Positions 13,725 through 19,259 of a stretch of DNA of 19,259 nucleotides are shown in pieces. Under the pieces are notes generated by a model that had not been told where the DNA came from, did no database searches, and saw only the letters and a program-made list of their open reading frames with translations. The DNA comes from JBLMZH01 sp050258715 (GTDB lineage Bacteria; Patescibacteriota; Doudnabacteria; UBA920; O2-02-FULL-48-8): contig JBLMZH010000001.1 in the NCBI GenBank assembly GCA_050258715.1, positions 1-19,259 of the forward strand, written 5' to 3'. Position numbers and translations under genes: made by a program. Each line of letters starts with the position of its first letter. Position 1 is the stretch's first letter.

Positions 13725-14147
13725 CTAGGCAAAATTCAGCAAGGGGTCGCTTTTTTCGATGGCTTTAAGCCAGCTTAATAGCTTCAGGCTAAAACTGTTG
13801 CTGGGCGGATCGAAAAGTTCTGACTTGAATTTTTCGAGCGCAGATAATTTGAAGTTTTCAAATAGTTTTTCAAGCAGCAAGAATGCCAGCCAGCCGGTCA
13901 GAATCAGGCTTATAAAAAGAAGAGGGCTGCCCGGGGAGTTTGATGACGATAGCATCTGCAGGAGCCCGAGATGATAGTCAACGCACCCAGAACCCGCATC
14001 CATGGTATTAAACAAACCGGTCTTCTCAGGGCACGAACTGCAATTGGCGTCGGCATGGATCATGGTCAGAATGCTGGCAATGCCGAAAACCGCCATTGAA
14101 ATGACCAAAAATCCTGCAAATAATTTGTATGCGTGTGAATCGGTCAT
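13725..14147 (-). CDS. Small cysteine-containing membrane protein of the copper operon
   Basis: ATG at 14145-14147 gives 140 residues (MTDSHAYKLF); the frame is open to 14174, but that would lie upstream of the predicted transcription start. A hydrophobic segment at about residues 8-29 is followed by an external-looking loop with NCSSCPEKTG and GSGCVDYHLGLLQ, then a second hydrophobic segment at about 73-92 and a cytoplasmic tail. The CxxC plus a third Cys and a His could bind copper or be redox-active; this is inference. I do not recognise a named family. A TATAAT box lies 15 bases upstream, so the leader is about 8 bases with no Shine-Dalgarno. The stop codon abuts the attenuator-like segment leading into the copper genes. 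Confidence 0.72.
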   Translation of the reverse strand: MTDSHAYKLFAGFLVISMAVFGIASILTMIHADANCSSCPEKTGLFNTMDAGSGCVDYHLGLLQMLSSSNSPGSPLLFISLILTGWLAFLLLEKLFENFKLSALEKFKSELFDPPSNSFSLKLLSWLKAIEKSDPLLNFA

Positions 14148-14162
14148 GGTGAAATTACAGGA

Positions 14163-14171
14163 ATTATACCA
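14163..14171 (-). promoter_or_regulatory. Extended -10 promoter of the copper operon
   Basis: TATAAT (14168-14163) preceded by TGG makes an extended -10 element on the minus strand. The -35 region, inside the end of the upstream gene, is poor. It sits 15 bases before ATG 14147, giving a very short leader. Confidence 0.55.
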
Positions 14172-14177
14172 CAAGTT

Positions 14178-15014
14178 TTAGAATGTCCGTTCTCGTCCGA
14201 CGATCATCTTCAAAGCCTTGGGTAGAATTTCGATTATGGCCGGCGTTTTGGTAATGACCTTGCCTCCGGTTTTAAGCGGCAGTCCTTCGGGCGAGGAAAT
14301 TTCCATTTTCTTCAAATGCATGAGCGAGCAGCCCGGGATTTTTTCGAAACACCCGGAGGCCAGATCTTTCCGGTATTGCCAAAGCTTGTAACTGCTCATG
14401 TTGGGCAGAAGCAAAATGTCGAGAATGCCGTCGGTCGGGTTGGCAAGCTTCGTCGAATCGGAAGAATTGTCCCGGGCATTGACCACCATCCCGGCCACGG
14501 CTTCAACCATGCCGCTGAATTTTCCGTCCACCGAAAATTTTACTTCGAACACCGGCAAATTGATGCTGTTCTTAAGGATGCTGAAAAACCCGTTCTGCTC
14601 GGCTGCGGGTTCGCCGAAGCTTAAGTTGGTGAAGAACCAGTTGTTATTGACCAAACCCAAATCAAGCTGCTGGACCCTTCGGCTGGCAATCGTTTTTGCG
14701 GACGATTCGATATCCGTAAGCCCGAAGATTCTTGAAAGTTCAGTTTCCATCACCGGAATATAACCTAGAGTTATAGGCCTATCTTTGACCGAGTTGATGA
14801 CTTCCTGCAAAGTTTCGTCTGTTCCCACCGCCACGAGCGTTTTCACCCCGCGCGAAAACGCGATCTCAACCAGCTGAGGAATGGTCCTCAGAGTAGTCAC
14901 TCTTGTTACTTCGCCCGTGATCCGGTGTTCAGAAAGACACGAGTACAGTTGGTTCTGTACTCGTTCAAAGTTTTTTTGGTTTAGTTTTGTTGGGTCGACG
15001 ATATAGAAGTACAT
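14178..15014 (-). CDS. Divergent diacylglycerol kinase-like protein
   Basis: The 278-residue protein has the layout of a DAGK_cat/YegS-type lipid kinase: a start IVDPTKLNQKNFERV, then GVKTLVAVGTDETLQEVIN at residues 56-74, LGYIPVMETELSRIFGL at 83-99, and a C-terminal beta-rich half. In active members the second motif is GGDGT and the third is GT(A/G)ND; here they read GTDET and METEL. The nucleotide-binding residues are therefore mostly changed, and phosphate transfer is doubtful. It may be a pseudokinase or a distinct family. It follows bactofilin by 58 bases that hold an inverted repeat, and overlaps nothing. No Shine-Dalgarno is visible before ATG 15014. Confidence 0.75.
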   Translation of the reverse strand: MYFYIVDPTKLNQKNFERVQNQLYSCLSEHRITGEVTRVTTLRTIPQLVEIAFSRGVKTLVAVGTDETLQEVINSVKDRPITLGYIPVMETELSRIFGLTDIESSAKTIASRRVQQLDLGLVNNNWFFTNLSFGEPAAEQNGFFSILKNSINLPVFEVKFSVDGKFSGMVEAVAGMVVNARDNSSDSTKLANPTDGILDILLLPNMSSYKLWQYRKDLASGCFEKIPGCSLMHLKKMEISSPEGLPLKTGGKVITKTPAIIEILPKALKMIVGRERTF

Positions 15015-15017
15015 GAT

Positions 15018-15070
15018 GGTAATTAGCTATTAGTAACTAGCAGACATCAGGATGCGCCTGACTAATTACC
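15018..15070. repeat. Nested inverted repeat between bactofilin and kinase-like genes
   Basis: GGTAATTAG (15018-15026) pairs with CTAATTACC (15062-15070). Inside, TCAGG (15047-15051) pairs with CCTGA (15057-15061). No T run follows on the coding strand, so it is unlikely to be a terminator. It may be an RNA processing or stability element. Confidence 0.6.
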
Positions 15071-15072
15071 AA

Positions 15073-15465
15073 TTATTCCTCTTCTTCCTCTTCCGGTTCG
15101 GGTTCGAGCTTGGCTGTTGCGGCAGTTTTTGGTTCCTGCATCCTGCAAGCCCCGCTGAAATAAGCGCCTTCCCTGATCCCGATCGTGGTGCAGCTGATGT
15201 TCCCGATGATCTTGCCGGTCTCAAGGATGGTCAAAGTGTTCTTCACGGTGATGTTTCCTTTAACAATCCCCGCCACCGTCGCGTTGCCCGCGATCAAGTC
15301 AGCGTCGATCTGGGCGTTCGGTCCGATTTCCAGATCCTGCGAAGTGTGGACCTTGCCGCTTATGATACCATCGATCTTGATGTTGCCGTTGCTTTTCAGC
15401 TCACCTTCGATCCGCATGCCGGCCGAAACCACGGTTTCAGGATATGATTCTTTAGTTTGCGTCAT
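15073..15465 (-). CDS. Bactofilin (polymer-forming cytoskeletal protein)
   Basis: About 130 residues from ATG 15465; an earlier ATG at 15483 would add six. The core has the repeated short beta-strand pattern of the bactofilin (DUF583) beta-helix: MRIEGELKSNGNIKIDG, then GKVHTSQDLEIGPNAQIDADLIAG and ATVAGIVKGNITVKNTLTI, ending in GNISCTTIGIREGAYFSG. A flexible tail rich in Glu follows. Bactofilins self-assemble into filaments near the membrane and often organise wall enzymes or cell shape. The gene overlaps the end of the DUF4446 gene by 14 bases, which points to coupled translation. Confidence 0.9.
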   Translation of the reverse strand: MTQTKESYPETVVSAGMRIEGELKSNGNIKIDGIISGKVHTSQDLEIGPNAQIDADLIAGNATVAGIVKGNITVKNTLTILETGKIIGNISCTTIGIREGAYFSGACRMQEPKTAATAKLEPEPEEEEEE

Positions 15466-15931
15466 TGGTCGTCTGTTTAGCATTTTTTATCGCGGTTAAT
15501 TCTTCTTCTGTCAGCTTGAACTTTGAATTGCCTTTTTCAACGGTCTTGGCGTACATTCTGGTTCCTTCCCTGCCATGGAGCGACGAGATCACGACTCCGT
15601 CGCCTTGTCCGTTCAGGAGCGCCAGGGCAAAGCTCATATTTGCACCGGCATCCTCGAAGGGGTTGAATCTGACAAACCCCATTTTTTGGTAGTTTGACTG
15701 GTTGATTATGGTCAAATCGGTCAGCATTTCATTCAGCTGCAGGACGTCCGAGCGCAGTTGAGTGATGTTCCTGTTCTGTTCGATTAAGACTTGTTCTAGA
15801 TCCTTGCCCAAGCCCGAGGTCAGAAATTCTTTTCTTATCCGGTCGAGCCGGCTAAGCTTCACAAAAAGAAAAACCAGTCCGATCAATTCTATTCCCGCCG
15901 CCGCGGCTATGATGATGGTTAAATTTTCCAA
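15452..15931 (-). CDS. DUF4446 family protein
   Basis: The 159-residue protein has an N-terminal membrane segment (about residues 4-24), a likely coiled-coil region (about 45-75) and the conserved DUF4446 block: VRFNPFEDAGANMSFALALL at about 87-106 and GVVISSLHGREGTRMYAK at about 112-129. The function of the family is unknown. The start is TTG at 15931-15929, since no in-frame ATG occurs before the conserved part. It heads an operon with bactofilin (14-base overlap) and probably the kinase-like gene. The promoter TATAAT box is 32 bases upstream. Confidence 0.9.
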   Translation of the reverse strand: MENLTIIIAAAAGIELIGLVFLFVKLSRLDRIRKEFLTSGLGKDLEQVLIEQNRNITQLRSDVLQLNEMLTDLTIINQSNYQKMGFVRFNPFEDAGANMSFALALLNGQGDGVVISSLHGREGTRMYAKTVEKGNSKFKLTEEELTAIKNAKQTTNDAN

Positions 15932-15963
15932 ATTGGTATATTCGTTGAAGTGATTTCAAACCC

Positions 15964-15992
15964 ATTATATACAAAACTGCTTCGTTTGAAAA
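15964..15992 (-). promoter_or_regulatory. Promoter of the DUF4446-bactofilin operon
   Basis: On the minus strand TTTTCA (15992-15987) and a perfect TATAAT (15969-15964) are 17 bases apart. Its -35 box overlaps that of the divergent promoter on the plus strand. Confidence 0.6.
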
Positions 15993-16014
15993 ATACCATG
16001 AATATCGCTATAAT
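15986..16014 (+). promoter_or_regulatory. Promoter of the small membrane protein/tRNA-Ala unit
   Basis: TTGAAA (15986-15991) and a perfect TATAAT (16009-16014) are 17 bases apart. The -35 box shares five bases with the opposite promoter. Confidence 0.7.
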
Positions 16015-16056
16015 CCCCTTGCTTTATCCGTTCATTAATTTGATTAATTTTACCCT

Positions 16057-16239
16057 ATGCCTAAGCAAAATCCAGTACTGGTCAATCGCCAGGAAGATGA
16101 GAATAAGCAGGTTGGCAAAGATTTAGTGAAGGTAGTCTTATTGAACCTTGTTTTTTTTGCCATTCTTTTTGGATTATTTTTCTTCAACAGGACAACCGGC
16201 AAAGTCGATCATTTTTTTTCCCATTTGCTTCGATTTTAA
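16057..16239 (+). CDS. Small single-span membrane protein
   Basis: A 60-residue protein with a charged N-terminus (NRQEDENKQVGKD), one hydrophobic segment at about residues 24-43 (VVLLNLVFFAILFGLFFF) and a short basic/aromatic tail. I do not recognise a named family. A good promoter 43 bases upstream and a position 16 bases before tRNA-Ala support a real transcription unit; no Shine-Dalgarno is visible before the ATG. Confidence 0.65.
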   Translation: MPKQNPVLVNRQEDENKQVGKDLVKVVLLNLVFFAILFGLFFFNRTTGKVDHFFSHLLRF

Positions 16240-16255
16240 AAGCCGCCTGACCTCA

Positions 16256-16329
16256 GGGCCTATCGTATAGTGGTAGTACACGGCATTCGCATTGCCGGGA
16301 CGGGAGTTCGATTCTCCCTAGGTCCACCA
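16256..16329 (+). tRNA. tRNA-Ala (anticodon CGC)
   Basis: Acceptor stem GGGCCTA/TAGGTCC contains a G3-U70 wobble pair, the alanine identity element. The anticodon stem CGGCA/TGCCG with loop TTCGCAT gives CGC. Discriminator A and encoded CCA (16327-16329). Confidence 0.93.
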
Positions 16330-16415
16330 ATGAATTGGACAAAGGGCGGGTTCTGCCGTCAAGGCGAGCTGTTCCGCTGTCGGATCAGGCAGCGCTAAAG
16401 ATTTTTAATATTTTT

Positions 16416-16437
16416 CCAGTCAACGGCTGGATTTTTT
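16416..16437 (+). terminator. Probable terminator after tRNA-Ala
   Basis: CCAGT (16416-16420) and GCTGG (16426-16430) form a 5-bp stem with loop CAACG, followed by six T residues. It is short and lies 87 bases after the tRNA. Confidence 0.6.
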
Positions 16438-16488
16438 CTTGCTTAATGCTTTTAAATCAGATAATCTTTAAATCTGAATACGGAAAGC

Positions 16489-16747
16489 AAAGGAGGTTTG
16501 AATGGCTTTCGCCAACCTGTACGTCAACTGTTTGGGAGTCCACGCCGTCAAGTTTTCGGATGGGAGCGTCAAGGTCGTGTTTCACCTGTTGGAGACCTTG
16601 AGCGAGACGCCGCGACGGATCAATCAGTTCAGAAAGCTGATGGGTTTTGAACCCATGGCCGCTGGCCAAGAGGTTCCGGCCACAGACTGCAACACTCGTG
16701 CCAGGATGCCGGAAGAATCGCTTCCCAAATGGCTGAGAAGAGCCTGA
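16489..16747 (+). CDS. 81-residue hypothetical protein with a very strong ribosome binding site
   Basis: The coding part is 16502-16747; the ribosome binding site AAAGGAGG at 16489-16496 lies 5 bases before the ATG and is the best in the window. The protein (MAFANLYVNCLGVHAVKFSDG...) has a beta-like N-terminal half, a helix rich in Leu/Glu/Arg and a basic end (KWLRRA). I recognise no family. A strong terminator follows. Upstream, the octamer TTTAAATC occurs at 16451 and 16467, flanking a GATAAT box that could be a -10, but no good -35 is seen. The quality of the translation signals suggests a real, well-expressed gene. Confidence 0.65.
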
Positions 16748-16771
16748 CTGGCCCTGTGCCGCCCGCAACAC

Positions 16772-16810
16772 AAAAGACGAGCCCCTTAGGAAAAAAGGGT
16801 CTCGTCTTTT
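16772..16810. terminator. Bidirectional terminator between convergent genes
   Basis: AAAAGACGAG (16772-16781) pairs with CTCGTCTTTT (16801-16810). The stem continues past one mismatch with CCCTT/AAGGG. A-rich and T-rich ends serve both strands. Confidence 0.9.
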
Positions 16811-16832
16811 ACATTGGAGCGCTGGCACCGGT

Positions 16833-17042
16833 CTAGCCGGATTTTTGCCAGACCCTGTCTTTGTCGACCTCCTTGATGAGCACGATCTTTTTGTTCTCTT
16901 CCATTTTGTTGAGGAGGTCTCTGATTGTGACAGGGGCGAGAATAAGCGTTCGTACGATCTCGCTTTCAGAAACCTGTCTTCCATCCAGCATGTTCATGAT
17001 CTCCCGTTCCAGCCACTCTCTGGTGCCGACCTCAATGTCCAT
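16833..17042 (-). CDS. Small winged-helix-like protein
   Basis: A 69-residue protein (MDIEVGTREWLEREIMNML...) with three predicted helices, a VTIRDLLNKMEENKKI stretch resembling a recognition helix, and a final beta-hairpin-like IVLIKEVDKDRVWQK. This is the shape of a minimal winged-helix DNA-binding domain, but no family is recognised. It begins 2 bases after the murE-like stop. Its strong Shine-Dalgarno GGAGGG (17053-17048) lies inside the murE end, so it is the last gene of the envelope operon. It could regulate that operon or bind the nearby inverted elements; this is inference. Confidence 0.6.
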   Translation of the reverse strand: MDIEVGTREWLEREIMNMLDGRQVSESEIVRTLILAPVTIRDLLNKMEENKKIVLIKEVDKDRVWQKSG

Positions 17043-17044
17043 AA

Positions 17045-18379
17045 TTACCCTCCGGTCGTTTGTTGTTTGTTTTTAACCTTAGACAGCTCTTCCGAAACGA
17101 CGTCACGGTCATCCCAAGGATAGCTTTTGCCGCCAATAACAATGCTTTGTTCAGCTCCCTTGCCAGTGATCAATACTATATCCCCTTTTTGAGCCAGATC
17201 AAGAGCCTTCTTAATCCCTTCCCGCCGGTCCAGGATCACGAACAAATTCTGGTTGCGGACCTTGCCTTCAGATTCAGCGGCAACAGCTATGTCATTGGCG
17301 ATTGGAAACGGATCGTCCTCATAAGGATCGACGTTTGAACATATTACATAATCAGCCTTGCGGCCCGCAGCCTCCCCCATTGCCGGCCGTTTTGCCTTGT
17401 CTCTTCCTCCGCCTTCTGCCCCCAACAATACAATGACCTTATGTTCTTTGGCCATTTTTTTTGCAGTATCCAAAACGGCGTTCATGCTGATTTTTTCATG
17501 GGCATAATCGACGATGACGGTGAAATTTTGTCCGGCTTCAATGAGTTCCATTCGTCCCGGGATCGTTTTCAAATCAGCGATCCCCTGCTGGATGTGGCCT
17601 TGGTCGAGTCCAAAAGCTGATCCCAGCGCGATTGCAGGCAGGGCGTTATAAACGTTGAATCCGCCAAGCAAAGAAAGATGAAACGGAACCGAGTTAACAT
17701 TAAAATCCACGCCGGTAACGGTTTCATTAAGTGAGGTCGCCTGAAAATCGGAAGGTTCTCGTATGCTGAAAGTCAGCTTATTTGAAGAAGGAAAGCTTAA
17801 AAATAAATTAGCATGGTCGCTGTCAGCGTTTATTATTGATGTTTTTCGGACCCGCTTGCCATTGATGGTTTTTTCAGGACTCTGCAAGGCTTTAAAAAGC
17901 TTGGTTTTTTCGTTTTTATAGCGTTCAAAGCTCCCACCATGGGAAGGCAAATGTTCAGGGGTTAAATTTGTGAAGATGGCAGCATCAAACTCGATCCCGA
18001 TGTGCCTAAAAAGTTTCATGCCTTCGGATGTTGCCTCCATAACTACATGCGTGCAGCCTTGGTCGAGCATTTCTCTGAAGAGTTTTTGAAGGTGAAGCGG
18101 GCCGGGCATGGTCATGTGAAAATTATTCATAATTTCCTTTTGCCCAAACCTAATGTTGGCAGTTCCGATCAACCCAGTTTTATATCCGCACGCGGTTAGG
18201 ACAGACCAGACGTAATTTGCGGCAGATGTCTTGCCCTTGGTTCCGGTAATTCCGATTATCGTCATTTTCCCAGTTGGATGACGGTAGTACATGTCAGCCA
18301 ATTGGGCCAAAAAATAATGGTAACCCGAGATCAGGGATTGTGGAACGGCTTTACGAATTATTCTTTTGAGTTGGTGCAT
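17045..18379 (-). CDS. murE: MurE-like Mur ligase
   Basis: The 444-residue protein is a Mur ligase most like MurE, which adds the third amino acid to UDP-MurNAc-dipeptide using ATP. The P-loop GITGTKGKTS is at residues 43-52, TNLTPEHLPSHGGSFERY at 137-154 with a likely carbamylated Lys after it, GRME at 275-278 and VDYAHEK at 290-296. The usual N-terminal UDP-binding domain is replaced by a short helical, amphipathic start (residues 1-38). The amino-acid specificity motif, DNPR in diaminopimelate enzymes, reads NVDPYEDDP (349-357), so the substrate is unclear. The gene overlaps the end of the O-antigen-ligase-like gene by 29 bases. Confidence 0.86.
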   Translation of the reverse strand: MHQLKRIIRKAVPQSLISGYHYFLAQLADMYYRHPTGKMTIIGITGTKGKTSAANYVWSVLTACGYKTGLIGTANIRFGQKEIMNNFHMTMPGPLHLQKLFREMLDQGCTHVVMEATSEGMKLFRHIGIEFDAAIFTNLTPEHLPSHGGSFERYKNEKTKLFKALQSPEKTINGKRVRKTSIINADSDHANLFLSFPSSNKLTFSIREPSDFQATSLNETVTGVDFNVNSVPFHLSLLGGFNVYNALPAIALGSAFGLDQGHIQQGIADLKTIPGRMELIEAGQNFTVIVDYAHEKISMNAVLDTAKKMAKEHKVIVLLGAEGGGRDKAKRPAMGEAAGRKADYVICSNVDPYEDDPFPIANDIAVAAESEGKVRNQNLFVILDRREGIKKALDLAQKGDIVLITGKGAEQSIVIGGKSYPWDDRDVVSEELSKVKNKQQTTGG

Positions 18380-19259
18380 AGGTTATTGAGTTATTTTGTT
18401 GAGCCAAGATTATTCCAATAAGAGTAAAGAACATTAATTGCCCTTGTTGGATGGTAACCAGGTAATGGTCAAACATGCCGAGGGCCAAAAAACCAACAAA
18501 GATCCCTAGCAGGCCGAAAGTTAAAATATCTTTTTTAAAGTTCCACGTGGAACTGATAACAAAATAGAGCATTAAACAAAAGGAAAATAGGCCTAATATG
18601 CCAGTTTCCGCCAAAATAAAAAGAAAGATGTTATGAGGCGGTTGGTATTGCCAGGGTTGTAATGAATAAGCTGATTGAAGGTTGGGAATATAATTTCCAA
18701 TCCCCACTCCTAAAATTGGACTTGTTTTAATTAAGTCAAAACTCATCCTATTAAAGCCTTCCCGCAAAGTTATTGAAGTTGAGGAGGCATTTAGTTCTGA
18801 AACCCGGCTTTTTACCAGTTTTCCCGAGGTTATAAAGAACGTTCCACATGAAACCAACAGGATCAAAACAATAACCGGTACTGCTGACAAATTTTTGCGA
18901 TACAGATTATACAGAGTGAATGAAACTAGTCCGAATATCGCAATAAGCCATGCAGATCGAGAAAAAGAAGCGATTATTCCCAATAAAATCACAGTTGTTC
19001 CACATGAAACCAACAGTTTTTTAACAAATGTTTCACGTGAAACATAATATAATCCTATAAATAAGCCAAATACTAGAAATGCGCCTAAAATGTTTGGATG
19101 CGGGAGGGTTCCATAAGCCCTAAGGATCTTTAGGCTGTGAAAGTCTATGGAAGCAACGCCAGGCGTACCGATCGGGGCAATATATTCACCGAGCCACGAT
19201 AACCCTAATGATGATTGTTTAAAGAATTGAAACAAACCAATAACTGCTTGCAAAATTGA
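18351..19259 (-). CDS. O-antigen ligase-like (Wzy/WaaL) membrane protein, 5' end missing
   Basis: The frame is open to the right edge; only the C-terminal 302 or so residues are seen. Several membrane segments are separated by the conserved LPHPNILGAFLVFGLF, FSRSAWL and SPILGVGIGNYIP...PPHNIFLFILAETGILGL blocks of the Wzy_C/O-antigen ligase family. Such proteins polymerise or attach surface polysaccharide using lipid-linked intermediates. Here it precedes a MurE-like ligase, overlapping it by 29 bases, so both belong to an envelope operon. The gene also carries four parS-like sites. An in-frame TTG at 19253 is unlikely to be the start, since conserved membrane segments continue beyond it. Confidence 0.85.
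   Translation of the reverse strand, partial: SILQAVIGLFQFFKQSSLGLSWLGEYIAPIGTPGVASIDFHSLKILRAYGTLPHPNILGAFLVFGLFIGLYYVSRETFVKKLLVSCGTTVILLGIIASFSRSAWLIAIFGLVSFTLYNLYRKNLSAVPVIVLILLVSCGTFFITSGKLVKSRVSELNASSTSITLREGFNRMSFDLIKTSPILGVGIGNYIPNLQSAYSLQPWQYQPPHNIFLFILAETGILGLFSFCLMLYFVISSTWNFKKDILTFGLLGIFVGFLALGMFDHYLVTIQQGQLMFFTLIGIILAQQNNSITYAPTQKNNS
18539..18554. other. parS-like site 1 (AGTTCCACGTGGAACT)
   Basis: A perfect 16-bp palindrome with the CACGTG core and GTTCC/GGAAC arms, a close relative of the ParB-binding consensus TGTTNCACGTGAAACA. It encodes part of the SSTWNF stretch of the O-antigen-ligase-like protein. Confidence 0.5.
18840..18855. other. parS-like site 2 (CGTTCCACATGAAACC)
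   Basis: Close to the parS consensus except in the core (CACATG for CACGTG) and at the two ends. It encodes the SCGTF part of the ligase-like protein. Confidence 0.45.
18996..19011. other. parS-like site 3 (TGTTCCACATGAAACC)
   Basis: Matches the parS consensus at 14 of 16 positions. It falls in another VSCGT codon stretch of the same gene, 156 bases from site 2. Confidence 0.55.
19029..19044. other. Perfect parS site (TGTTTCACGTGAAACA)
   Basis: Identical to the canonical chromosomal parS palindrome bound by ParB/Spo0J. It lies 33 bases from site 3 inside the same reading frame, where it encodes VSRETF. Confidence 0.85.

Overview
The window looks like a stretch of main chromosome from a bacterium of the candidate phyla radiation (Patescibacteria). 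This rests on family-level resemblance, not a database search: a four-domain ribosomal protein S1, a DUF4446 gene overlapping a bactofilin gene, a short MurE-like ligase, a divergent DAG-kinase-like protein, an HMA/TauE-SafE-like/cupredoxin fusion, and many genes without a clear Shine-Dalgarno. Real genes end in TAA, TAG and TGA, so the standard bacterial code applies. All seven tRNA genes encode their CCA end. No phage, insertion sequence, CRISPR array or rRNA was seen.

Left arm (1-4935, minus strand): a degenerate metallo-beta-lactamase-fold protein, a small membrane-anchored protein and gyrA form one tight operon that ends at a strong hairpin. rsmI and yebC follow from their own, apparently leaderless, promoter. 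rpsA is transcribed divergently (5202-6350) behind a 140-base leader that contains a terminator-like hairpin.

Middle (6351-9925): two secreted or anchored lysozyme-fold proteins, one behind a 200-base structured leader; a small SPW-repeat membrane protein; tRNA-Cys and tRNA-Leu(TAA) on the minus strand; tRNA-Leu(GAG), tRNA-Val, tRNA-Phe and tRNA-Gly on the plus strand. tRNA-Phe and tRNA-Gly are each preceded by a copy of the same two-hairpin leader.

Copper operon (9926-14147, minus strand): a small cysteine-containing membrane protein, a segment of three alternative pairing arms that looks like an attenuator, an HMA/membrane/cupredoxin fusion and a Cu(I) P-type ATPase. Together they should bind, hand over and export copper.

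Right arm: DUF4446, bactofilin and a kinase-like protein form a minus-strand operon. A small membrane protein and tRNA-Ala are transcribed divergently from a promoter whose -35 box overlaps that of DUF4446. Then come an orphan 81-residue gene with a very strong ribosome binding site and, convergent to it, an envelope operon (O-antigen-ligase-like protein, MurE-like ligase, small winged-helix-like protein). The O-antigen-ligase-like gene carries four parS-like sites within 506 bases, one of them a perfect parS palindrome. This suggests a ParB-loading centromere, and so a position in the replication-origin domain.
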